From: Spirochaetaceae bacterium
GTDB lineage: Bacteria; Spirochaetota; Spirochaetia; DSM-27196; SKKC01
Reading direction: 5' to 3'
NCBI GenBank assembly: GCA_003554375.1
Contig: PWGF01000299.1
Coordinates: 1-14,184 of the forward strand
Length of the DNA: 14,184 bases
The notes beneath the pieces are model-generated. The model made no database searches. It was not told where the DNA came from and worked only from the letters and a program-made list of their open reading frames with translations. This document shows, one piece after another, positions 1-7,181 of this stretch. Each line of letters begins with the position of its first letter. Within the stretch, counting starts at the first letter, position 1. Position numbers and translations under genes: made by a program.

Positions 1-60
1 GAGCGCCGCGGGGCCGGCGAACGGGGCGTGGCCCGACGGGTCCACAACCGGGCGTGGCCG

Positions 61-1038
61 TTACGCTTCGGCGTCTTCGAGAGCGCGGGCGACGAGGTCC
101 TTGAAGGTGGTGGCCCGGATGGTGGCGCCGGTTATGCCGTCTACATAGCCGTCCTCGTCGGTGGGGATGGCTTCGACGCCTTGGTTTTGGACGACTTCGC
201 GCGCGAGGGTATCGGCGTGCTCGTGCCAGGGCCAGTCGGATGCCCGTTCCATTCCGTACTCGCCCTCTTCCGAGAGCTCGTATTTGCCGGTCTCGCCGTC
301 CTCGGTCCAGATGGGGTTCCAGAAGACGCCGGCGATACGGCCTCCGACTATGGTTACGTGGACCTGGTCGTGCCAGTCGTCGCCGGGCTCGTCGGTCTGA
401 ACGGTGTAGTGACCGTCCTGGTATGGGCCCGGCTCGACGGGGCCTTCGCGCAGGGCCTGAGAGGCGAGCTCAAAGAAATAGCCGACGGTGATGGTAGCCC
501 CGGTGATGGCATCGGTCTCGCCGTGGTCGTCGAGCGGTACCGCGGCGGGGTCCTGGGTTTCGACGAGGTGGGCGGCGGTAGCTTCGGCCTGTTCGTGCCA
601 TGGCGACTCCGCGACGCGCTCCATGCCGTATTCGCCTGCGCGAGAATACTCGAGCTTGGCTGGGCCGCCGTTGGTGGGCGCGGCGTTCCATTCAGCATCG
701 ACGATGGCTCCGTCCTGGACCTCGATAATGGCGATGTTGATCCAGTCCTCCTCGGGATCGTACTCTTCGGCGGCATAGTAGGTGCCGTCTTCGAGCTGGG
801 CAACGTCCACCGAGGCTACGGCCTGGTCGTCGTCCGGTTGGTCGGCGGGGGCGTCGTCGGGTTGGTCGGGGGTCTGGTCGTCGTCAGGAGCCGCCTCGTC
901 TTGAGTGCGATCGGCGAGCTGTTGCTCGGTGACTGCGCGCTCGGGTTCACAGGAGACTGTGACGAGTATGAGAACTGCACCGCCGATGGCGGCAGCGGCG
1001 ATAGAAAAGCCGATGGGGCGGGGCTTTTGGGTGTTCAT
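61..1038 (-). CDS. Lipoprotein with two FMN-binding (flavinylation) domains, PplA-like
   Basis: A 325-residue exported protein. The start at 1038 (MNTQKPRP) is preferred over an ATG 33 bases upstream because GGGAGG lies about 6 bases before it. Residues 8-29 are a hydrophobic signal segment ending in TVSC with Cys30, a loose lipobox. Residues 31-83 are an Asp/Pro/Gln-rich disordered linker. Two homologous units follow, at about 84-196 and 208-322. Each begins DG-x-Y, contains GEYGMER and PWHE, and ends in a D-x-I-T-G-A-T motif (Thr179-Thr182 and Thr303-Thr306). In the FMN-binding domain family this is the site where ApbE attaches FMN through a phosphoester bond to the last Ser/Thr. The family includes PplA-type lipoproteins of extracellular electron transfer and Rnf/Nqr subunits. 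I infer a surface redox carrier with two covalent flavins. No ApbE or membrane reductase gene is in the window, so its partner is unknown. The gene is divergent from nrdJ. Confidence 0.85.
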   Translation of the reverse strand: MNTQKPRPIGFSIAAAAIGGAVLILVTVSCEPERAVTEQQLADRTQDEAAPDDDQTPDQPDDAPADQPDDDQAVASVDVAQLEDGTYYAAEEYDPEEDWINIAIIEVQDGAIVDAEWNAAPTNGGPAKLEYSRAGEYGMERVAESPWHEQAEATAAHLVETQDPAAVPLDDHGETDAITGATITVGYFFELASQALREGPVEPGPYQDGHYTVQTDEPGDDWHDQVHVTIVGGRIAGVFWNPIWTEDGETGKYELSEEGEYGMERASDWPWHEHADTLAREVVQNQGVEAIPTDEDGYVDGITGATIRATTFKDLVARALEDAEA

Positions 1039-1137
1039 GATGACCTCCCTGGAGTATCTTGTGTGATCCACGTATCATTCTGCCGACGATTCGGTGTCCA
1101 AAGATGTACTTCCCAGCCATGAGATAGCGCGAGCAGA

Positions 1138-1166
1138 AGTTTAGCATACGCAGGATGACATTACAA
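1138..1166 (-). promoter_or_regulatory. Possible sigma-70 promoter of the FMN-binding lipoprotein gene
   Basis: Read on the minus strand there is a -35-like TTGTAA (1161-1166), a 17-base spacer, and a -10-like TAAACT (1138-1143) preceded by TGC, an extended -10 arrangement. It would start transcription near 1131 and give a leader of roughly 90 bases. This is a pattern match only. Confidence 0.4.
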
Positions 1167-1364
1167 TACATGGAGCATTAAAAGATATACGTTCACGATA
1201 ATGGGATGGCTACGGAGCAGGGGAGCGTCGAGTGTTGAGGCCGGCACCGCAGCCGTGGGGTCGGACGGAGTGCGCGGGCGGGAGGTAGGGTCATATCTGT
1301 TGGGCGGAATCCTCGGGCGACGCCGGTAGGATGGCTGTGGATCTCCTTGAGTGACTCTATCAGA

Positions 1365-1380
1365 TGTTGACATATGGTGT
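1365..1380. promoter_or_regulatory. Possible second, degenerate NrdR box
   Basis: TGTTGACATATGGTGT matches the NrdR consensus mainly in its core and right half (ATAT, GTGT). It lies 42 bases upstream of the perfect box, centre to centre, which is close to four helical turns. NrdR usually binds paired boxes in helical phase. It also contains a perfect TTGACA (1367-1372) for which I see no good -10 partner. Confidence 0.4.
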
Positions 1381-1403
1381 GTTTCATGGTTTTCTAAGCG
1401 AAA

Positions 1404-1433
1404 TCGACACAATATATTGTGTATGTCGATAAT
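1404..1433 (+). promoter_or_regulatory. Predicted nrdJa promoter
   Basis: A -35 element TCGACA (1404-1409, five of six to consensus) is followed by an 18-base spacer and a -10 element GATAAT (1428-1433, five of six). Transcription would start near 1440, about 50 bases before the nrdJa ATG. The NrdR-like palindrome fills most of the spacer and overlaps the -35, as expected for a repressor site. Confidence 0.6.
1407..1422. promoter_or_regulatory. NrdR box (perfect palindrome) upstream of nrdJa
   Basis: ACACAATATATTGTGT is a perfect 16-base inverted repeat and fits the known NrdR-box consensus acaCwAtATaTwGtgt at every position. NrdR is the ATP/dATP-sensing repressor of bacterial ribonucleotide reductase operons. 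Its presence directly ahead of an RNR gene, inside the predicted promoter, makes the assignment strong even though no nrdR gene lies in the window. Confidence 0.85.
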
Positions 1434-1492
1434 TGGCTCTGTGCGGGGCGAGCGTGCGGGCGAACGAGTGAGAAGGAGGCACCAGTCGACTC

Positions 1493-3838
1493 ATGAAGGC
1501 AGCAACCGGCAGACAGCGATCGGGGCAGAAACGGAACGGCAAAGCGGACCAAACGGCGGCGGTAGAGCGGCTCCCGCTGCAGGAAGCATCGCTCGATATC
1601 TGGGACGAGAAGTATCGGCTCAAGACCAAAGACGGCGAGCCGCTCGATGGGAGCGTTGACGAGACGTATCAGCGGGTTGCGGCGGCAATCGCCGATATCG
1701 AGGATCCGGCGGTCCGGGACGAGTGGTACGAGCGTTTTCTCTGGGCGCTTCGGCGTGGCGCTACGCCCGCGGGGCGGATCATGTCGAACGCCGGGGCCTG
1801 GGAGTACAAGCCTGCCACGTCTACGATCAACTGTACGGTCTCGGCTACAATCCACGATTCGATGGACGATATCTTGCGGAAGGTGCATGAAGCCGGGCTC
1901 ACCCTGAAGGCGGGCTGCGGCATCGGCTACGATTTCTCCACGCTCCGGCCGCGGGGCGCGTACGTATCCGGCGCGGGATCGCACACCTCGGGACCGCTTT
2001 CCTTCATGGACATCTACGACCGGATGTGTTTCACCGTCTCCTCCGCCGGGGGCCGCCGGGGCGCGCAGATGGCGACGTTCGACGTAGGCCATCCTGATGT
2101 GATGGACTTCATCCGGGCGAAGCGGGAGCACGGGCGGCTGCGGCAGTTCAACCTCTCGCTTCTCATAACGCATGCATTCATGGAGGCGGTCAAGAACGAT
2201 GACGATTGGCCGCTTGCATTTCCCCTGACTGAACGCGAAGTCGAGGCGGACGGCATCGATGTGAGCGATCCCGCCCAGGTGCTCTGGCGAGAGTGGCCGA
2301 TTGTGGAGGGATACGTCGCCAACGACGAGGGACTGGTGGCGTGCCGAATCTACCGGACGGTGCGAGCGCGCAACCTCTGGAACATGATCATGCGCTCGAC
2401 CTACGACTATGCCGAGCCGGGCTTCGTACTCATCGACGAAGTCAACGAGCAGAACAACAACTGGTTCTGCGAGGAGATCCGGGCAACGAATCCGTGTGGC
2501 GAGCAGCCGCTGCCTCCGTACGGCGCATGCCTGCTAGGCTCGGTGAACCTCACGAAGTTCGTGCGCGAGCCGTTTACCGAAAAGGCGCACTTCGACTGGG
2601 AACGGTTCCGCGAGGTGGTGAAGGTCTTCACCCGCATGCTCGATAACGTGGTAGAGATCAACGGCTTGCCGCTTGCGGAGCAGCGTCGGGAGATCGAGCG
2701 CAAGCGGCGGCACGGCATGGGTTTTCTGGGGCTGGGGAGCGCGTTGACGATGCTCCGGACGCAGTACGGCACGCCTGAGGCGGCGGAGTTCACCGATCGA
2801 GTGGCCCGCGAGCTCGCGGTCGCCGGTTGGGAAGCCGGGGTGGAGCTGGCCCGGGAGAAGGGGCCCGCTTCGCTGATGGAAGAAGAGTTCGAGCTCGAGG
2901 CGCACCATCTGCGGAAACGGCCGGAGCTTGCCAAGGACGGCTACTCGGTGGGCGACCGGGTGCCGGGGCGGGTCCTCCTGGCCCGCTATAGCCGCTACAT
3001 GCAGCGGCTTGCGGAGGTTGCGCCGGAGCTCGTGGATCGTATCGCCGAAGAGGGGGCGCGCTTCACGCACCACTCGTCGATCGCGCCTACGGGCACGATT
3101 TCGCTCTCGTTGGGGAACAACGTGTCGAACGGGATCGAGCCGACCTTCGCCCACCACTACTATCGGAACGTGATCCGGGAAGGGAGGAAGTCCAAGGAGC
3201 AGGTGGACGTTTTCTCCTTTGAGCTCCTGGCCTACCGGGCGTTCATGGACGCACGTGCCCTGCCGGGCGGCGCGCAGGATGCGCAACGCGACGGGCAGCG
3301 GGGCGGGAAGCCTGAGGGGCCGCGGGGCGGTCCGGCCGACGGGCGGCACGACGGGCAGGTGGGCGATGCGGGGGTGGACTCGCAAGAGCCTGCGAGCGGG
3401 CAAGAGCAGAGCGCGAATGAGCAGGGTGCGGGCGGGCAAAGCACGCACGGGCTCCCCGATTATTTCATTACGGCGGAGGATATTACGCCCATTCAGCATG
3501 TCGATATGCAGGCGGCCGCGCAGCGGTGGATCGACTCGTCGATCTCCAAGACTGCGAATGTCCCGACCGACTACCCCTACGGCGATTTCCAGAACGTCTA
3601 CATGTACGCCTACGAGCAGGGGCTCAAGGGGTGTACGACGTTCCGCTTTAACCCGGAGGTATTCCAGGGCGTGCTGGTGCGCGAGCGCGATCTCAAGAAC
3701 ACGGTCTACGAATTCGTGCTGGACGATGGTACGATCGTCGAGGCGCGCGGCGACGAAGAGATCGAGTACGACGGCGAGACCCATGTCGCTGCAAATCTGT
3801 ATGAGGCCCTCAAGGAGGGGTACTACGGCCGGTTATGA
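1493..3838 (+). CDS. nrdJa: Adenosylcobalamin-dependent (class II) ribonucleotide reductase, catalytic part
   Basis: 781 residues; reduces ribonucleotides to deoxyribonucleotides in the cytosol with a radical generated from adenosylcobalamin, without needing oxygen. Key residues are visible. Cys114 (INCTVS) and Cys346 form the expected redox pair. Asn333-x-Cys335-x-Glu337 (NPCGE) is the active site, with Cys335 as the thiyl-radical residue. The 11-residue spacing of Cys335 to Cys346 matches the Thermotoga enzyme. SIAPTGTIS (Pro532-Thr-Gly534) is the phosphate-binding loop. The C-terminal TSCPD and cysteine-rich tail are absent here and encoded by the next gene, as in the pseudomonad NrdJa/NrdJb pair. 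Residues about 587-652 are a Gly/Gln/Asp-rich low-complexity insertion near the end of the barrel. The ATG is the only reasonable start; AAGGAGG (1473-1479) is 13 bases upstream, a long spacing. Expression is probably NrdR-controlled. Confidence 0.95.
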   Translation: MKAATGRQRSGQKRNGKADQTAAVERLPLQEASLDIWDEKYRLKTKDGEPLDGSVDETYQRVAAAIADIEDPAVRDEWYERFLWALRRGATPAGRIMSNAGAWEYKPATSTINCTVSATIHDSMDDILRKVHEAGLTLKAGCGIGYDFSTLRPRGAYVSGAGSHTSGPLSFMDIYDRMCFTVSSAGGRRGAQMATFDVGHPDVMDFIRAKREHGRLRQFNLSLLITHAFMEAVKNDDDWPLAFPLTEREVEADGIDVSDPAQVLWREWPIVEGYVANDEGLVACRIYRTVRARNLWNMIMRSTYDYAEPGFVLIDEVNEQNNNWFCEEIRATNPCGEQPLPPYGACLLGSVNLTKFVREPFTEKAHFDWERFREVVKVFTRMLDNVVEINGLPLAEQRREIERKRRHGMGFLGLGSALTMLRTQYGTPEAAEFTDRVARELAVAGWEAGVELAREKGPASLMEEEFELEAHHLRKRPELAKDGYSVGDRVPGRVLLARYSRYMQRLAEVAPELVDRIAEEGARFTHHSSIAPTGTISLSLGNNVSNGIEPTFAHHYYRNVIREGRKSKEQVDVFSFELLAYRAFMDARALPGGAQDAQRDGQRGGKPEGPRGGPADGRHDGQVGDAGVDSQEPASGQEQSANEQGAGGQSTHGLPDYFITAEDITPIQHVDMQAAAQRWIDSSISKTANVPTDYPYGDFQNVYMYAYEQGLKGCTTFRFNPEVFQGVLVRERDLKNTVYEFVLDDGTIVEARGDEEIEYDGETHVAANLYEALKEGYYGRL

Positions 3839-3867
3839 TGCTCGGGGAAGAACAGCGAGGAAGAGGT

Positions 3868-5079
3868 ATGGCGAAGAAGATCGATCGTGAGATTGTAGAT
3901 TATCGGGTGAAGCCGACAACGAGTAACGGTGCAGCGGGTTCGGCGCCGGCGGATGCCGGTCCGGACGCGGCGGCGCAGGAAGCGCCGCAAGAGGCGCCGG
4001 GCGCGGGTGTCAATGGCGTCGCCGAGGCGGGTGCCGGCGCCGCCGGGAGCGCGGAGGGCGCGGATGGGGCCGCCCGGGCGGGTGACGGCGCCGCCGGCTC
4101 GCCTGTCGGGCCGGCCCCCGGAACGCCGCAAGTGAACGCGGATAATACATCCGCGTCAGGTCCCGGAGCGGACGCGGAGCAAGATATCATCTCGATGCAC
4201 GAGGCCCTCGAGCGTCCCTACGAGCTGGTGGGGTGTACCTACAAGATCAAACCGCCGGTCTCCGATCATGCGCTGTACATCACGATCAACGACATCGTGC
4301 TGAACCAAGGAACGAGCCATGAGGTGAGGCGGCCGTTTGAGATCTTCATCAACTCCAAGAATCTCGACCATTTCCAGTGGATTGTTGCCCTTACCCGAAT
4401 CGTGTCCGCCGTGTTTCGCAAGGGTGGCGACGTCGCGTTCCTGGTGGAAGAGCTCAAGGCGGTTTTCGACCCGAAGGGAGGCTACTGGAAGCCCGGCGGG
4501 AAGTTCATGCCGTCGCTCATCGCGGAGATCGGCGACGTTATCGAGCACCATCTGACTAAGATCGGCATGCTCCAGCCGAGGTCGCTGAACGAGCATCAGA
4601 AGGCGATTCTCGCCCAGAAGCGCGCTGAGTACGAAGCCGCGGTTGCCCAGCCGGATCTGTTTGCGGAGGATCTTACGCGTGGCGGAGCCGAGCCGGGAAC
4701 CGGGGCCGCGAGCGGCGGAAGTGCCGCCGCGGGAACCGGCAGCGGAGCGCGCGCCGGCGGCATCACCGCCGGAGCATCCGGGCGGAGCGGAGCAAGCGGA
4801 GGCGAGCCCGGCGACGTCGATCGAGCGGGAGGGAGCGACAGTTCTTCGGGTGCAGGCGACGCGGGCCGGGGCGCGGATTCGTTGGCCGGGGGTGGCGCTC
4901 CAGCTGCTTCGACAGGGGCAAGTGACGGAGGCGGAGCTTCCGCAGGTTCGCCCGCCGGCGGGGCGAGCTCCCCGTTTCCGGCGGGTGCTCAGCTGTGCAC
5001 TAAGTGCAACACCGCGGCGGTCGTGCTTCTGGATGGGTGCCGGACCTGCTTGAGCTGTGGTGATTCCAAGTGCGGGTAG
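3868..5079 (+). CDS. nrdJb: Class II ribonucleotide reductase, TSCPD/C-terminal cysteine part
   Basis: 403 residues from the chosen start at 3868, which has GAGGA six bases upstream. An in-frame ATG at 3835 overlaps the nrdJa stop (ATGA) and would add 11 residues. The N-terminus (KIDREIVDYRVKP) resembles NrdJb proteins. Residues about 16-108 are an Ala/Gly/Pro linker. Residues 112-235 form the TSCPD domain (YKIKPPVSDHALYITINDIV onward). Residues about 272-375 are a second Gly/Ala/Ser linker. The tail carries Cys377, Cys380, Cys391, Cys394, Cys397 and Cys402 in the pattern CxxC...CxxCGxSKCG, the C-terminal cysteine motif found at the end of fused class II reductases and thought to pass electrons to the active-site disulfide. 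Together with NrdJa it should form one functional enzyme. The linkers make up nearly half the protein, which is unusual. Confidence 0.92.
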   Translation: MAKKIDREIVDYRVKPTTSNGAAGSAPADAGPDAAAQEAPQEAPGAGVNGVAEAGAGAAGSAEGADGAARAGDGAAGSPVGPAPGTPQVNADNTSASGPGADAEQDIISMHEALERPYELVGCTYKIKPPVSDHALYITINDIVLNQGTSHEVRRPFEIFINSKNLDHFQWIVALTRIVSAVFRKGGDVAFLVEELKAVFDPKGGYWKPGGKFMPSLIAEIGDVIEHHLTKIGMLQPRSLNEHQKAILAQKRAEYEAAVAQPDLFAEDLTRGGAEPGTGAASGGSAAAGTGSGARAGGITAGASGRSGASGGEPGDVDRAGGSDSSSGAGDAGRGADSLAGGGAPAASTGASDGGGASAGSPAGGASSPFPAGAQLCTKCNTAAVVLLDGCRTCLSCGDSKCG

Positions 5080-7034
5080 CACGATGCGCGGTTGCTCTCG
5101 TCTCAGCCGGGCTTGTGTCCGTGGTGCTGGCGGGATGCGGGAACGTGTGGGACAGCGATCCGGCGCGCGATACCCCGTTCTCCCGTTTGAAGCCTGATGA
5201 GATCGAGGGCCATGGCTACCGCGTTCTCCACTATGGTGAGGTCGTACATGCGAGCGCCTTTTCCGCGGCAGCAGGCGCTCCGCTGACCGTCACCGTAGAC
5301 GTAGCCGCGCCTTCAGACCTATTCGTAACGTTCACGAACCCTGCTGCTCGCGAGCGGCGCGCGCCCGTCCTTCGAACGCCGGTTGGGGAGGGTTTGATGT
5401 CGTCTGAGTCGGGGTCGTCCGGCTCTGTCTCCGGAGAAACCGGCGGGTGGGGCCGGGATACGGCGGGCGATCTTGACCGGCAAGCCCGAGCGTACTCCGC
5501 CACCCCGTTTCTTCGGGAGGCGTGGAATCTCGCGGACCTCAGCAGGCAGGAGATCGAGGTGTCCGGGAGCCGGCAGCTGAACGAGAACGGAGGGGACGAG
5601 ACGACGCTCTGGGGGTTGAAGGATCTGGATAAGTACTACTCGCCGGATCCCGAGGAGCGCGAAGAGGCGTTCGAGAAGATTGCGGTTCGAAAGGGCCCGA
5701 CCGTCGAGCCCCATTCGGCCTTGGATGACTGGGGACTCAGGATATGGGTGGAGGAAGAGCTCGACGATTGGTTCGAGGGTTCGGACGATGAGGCACCTCT
5801 TTCCCAATTGGCCACGGCATTTATCGGCACCGACGGCAGCGGCGACTCTTCAAGCGAAATGGACGACCCGGTGTTCGATATCGTTGTCGACATCTTTGGA
5901 GAGCCGTGGCAGGAAGACGAGTGGCCGTTCGACGAGCAGAAGGAGAAGACCATCGATCTCTTCCTTCTGGACATCAATAACGCCGGGGTGCCAAGCGGGA
6001 CGCCGTTCGTCATCGGATACTTCAACCCGGTGGATCTCTTCGTAAATGACGCGGCGTATTCGAACGAGCGCTTGATCCTCTACCTGCATGCGCCGGCGTT
6101 TGCCGCCGCGGCCGACGGTGGTGCCGGAGACGAATGGGCGATCACCGATCGCTGGCCGAGCGAAGTCGTTCTCACCGCCGCCCACGAGCTCCAGCATCTC
6201 GTTAATTTCTATCAGAAGACGAGACGCCAAGATGGGCCGGGGATTCGCAGCGATGTTTGGCTCGACGAGCTTTCCTCTATGACGGCTGAGGAGTTCGTCG
6301 GGGCGCCGCTGAAGGAGCATTTCGATCCGGACCGGGAGTACGACCGAGCGTTTGCCGGGCCGCGCGGTATCGATCCAACCGACTTAAGCGCCGGGGCGCC
6401 GCCGATCGGGCCCGACCGAGGCCGCCTTCCCACGTTCAACGCGTACAACACGCGCGGCCTGGTCTCCTGGGGCACCGAAGGTGACGGAGCCCTTCCCGAC
6501 TACTCAGCCGGCTACGCCTTCGGTGCTTGGCTCACGCGAAATTACGGCGGAGCGGAGCTTATGGTCGACATTCTGGCGAGCGAATACGGTGACCATCGCG
6601 CGGTGGAGGAGGCGGTGGCGCAGGCGGAGCAGACCGGCGGGCGCCTATCCTTTGCCGAGCTTCTGGAGCAGTGGTCGGCGGCGGTTCTCCTGAGCGACCG
6701 GGTTGTAGATGAGCGGCACTCGGGGTACCGGTATCGTCAGGCCTCTAACGACGAAAACGATCCCGAGGGCTTTGTCAGTGAGGTAAACGGGCGCGAGGTG
6801 GCGCTCGGGTCGATCGATCTCTTTCACTACGAGGGCCCTGGGCCGGACCACGGGGTGTCGACGCGCAGCGGCCCAAAGCTCTATACGGCTGACAACCCGT
6901 TCCGAGATACCCACCGGTCATACTCCAACGTCTACTATTTGGGGCCGACGAACGTCGAGGGCGTGGTGGAGCTCGTGATGTCGGTGGAGCGGGGTACGCG
7001 CGTCTCGGTCATCGTGCGGGAGCGCCTCGATTAG
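5070..7034 (+). CDS. Peptidase M30 (hyicolysin)-like zinc metallopeptidase lipoprotein
   Basis: 654 residues. The GTG start at 5070 lies inside the end of nrdJb (10-base overlap), has no clear Shine-Dalgarno sequence, and is supported because it gives a full signal peptide: Arg-containing N-region, hydrophobic core, and lipobox L20-A-G-C23. Translation is probably coupled to nrdJb. The catalytic zinc motif is His372-Glu373-Leu-Gln-His376 (TAAHELQHLVNFYQ), followed by WLDELSS with Glu400 as the likely third ligand. The later YSAGYAFGAWLTRNYGG block also fits M30 proteins. The N-terminal 300 residues are acidic and Ser/Gly-rich and I do not recognise a domain in them. It is inferred to act outside the cytoplasmic membrane as a lipid-anchored protease; the substrate is unknown. 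It has no obvious functional link to the RNR genes it follows. Confidence 0.85.
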   Translation: MRVARCAVALVSAGLVSVVLAGCGNVWDSDPARDTPFSRLKPDEIEGHGYRVLHYGEVVHASAFSAAAGAPLTVTVDVAAPSDLFVTFTNPAARERRAPVLRTPVGEGLMSSESGSSGSVSGETGGWGRDTAGDLDRQARAYSATPFLREAWNLADLSRQEIEVSGSRQLNENGGDETTLWGLKDLDKYYSPDPEEREEAFEKIAVRKGPTVEPHSALDDWGLRIWVEEELDDWFEGSDDEAPLSQLATAFIGTDGSGDSSSEMDDPVFDIVVDIFGEPWQEDEWPFDEQKEKTIDLFLLDINNAGVPSGTPFVIGYFNPVDLFVNDAAYSNERLILYLHAPAFAAAADGGAGDEWAITDRWPSEVVLTAAHELQHLVNFYQKTRRQDGPGIRSDVWLDELSSMTAEEFVGAPLKEHFDPDREYDRAFAGPRGIDPTDLSAGAPPIGPDRGRLPTFNAYNTRGLVSWGTEGDGALPDYSAGYAFGAWLTRNYGGAELMVDILASEYGDHRAVEEAVAQAEQTGGRLSFAELLEQWSAAVLLSDRVVDERHSGYRYRQASNDENDPEGFVSEVNGREVALGSIDLFHYEGPGPDHGVSTRSGPKLYTADNPFRDTHRSYSNVYYLGPTNVEGVVELVMSVERGTRVSVIVRERLD

Positions 7035-7181
7035 CCGGGCTCGCTTCAGGCGGGCAATGTCCCGGCCGACGGGAGCCCCTGAGCCGCGCGGCGGCACCCA
7101 CACTCGGTTGGGAGGGCTGCCGAGCGCGGCCTGACGAGCCTGATTCGCCCCCTATACCCCCGCTGCCGGCCGCCGGCCCGG

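Larger units (their letters stand above)
1039..1492. other. Divergent intergenic region
   Basis: 454 bases separate the FMN-lipoprotein gene from nrdJa. The right end (1365-1433) is AT-richer than its surroundings and carries the NrdR-like operator and a promoter. The left end carries a weaker promoter for the lipoprotein gene. The GC-rich middle (about 1200-1340) shows no convincing gene: the short frames there have no plausible protein features. I looked for a cobalamin riboswitch, because the downstream enzyme uses B12, and saw no recognisable B12 box. Confidence 0.6.

Noticed and set aside
24..59. Ten-base direct repeat GGGCGTGGCC at 24-33 and 50-59
   Set aside because: Short and GC-rich, only two copies at the window edge; likely chance.
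28..1122. Long plus-strand open frame opposite the FMN-binding lipoprotein
   Set aside because: It is the antisense of a gene with a signal peptide, two clear domain repeats and a good ribosome site; high GC content creates such shadow frames, and its translation shows no recognisable domain.
1039..1492. Cobalamin riboswitch ahead of the B12-dependent RNR
   Set aside because: No recognisable B12 box or riboswitch core; control is better explained by the NrdR box.
2534..3784. 416-codon minus-strand frame opposite nrdJa
   Set aside because: Antisense shadow of a strongly conserved RNR sequence; composition is Arg/Pro/Leu-rich with no domain.
3835..3867. Earlier start for nrdJb overlapping the nrdJa stop (ATGA)
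   Set aside because: Possible, but the start at 3868 has a well-placed GAGGA and gives the family-like N-terminus MAKKIDREIV.
7037..7078. Hairpin GGGCTC/GAGCCC between the convergent M30 and permease genes as a terminator
   Set aside because: Six-base stem with a 30-base loop and no T tract; not supportable as an intrinsic terminator.
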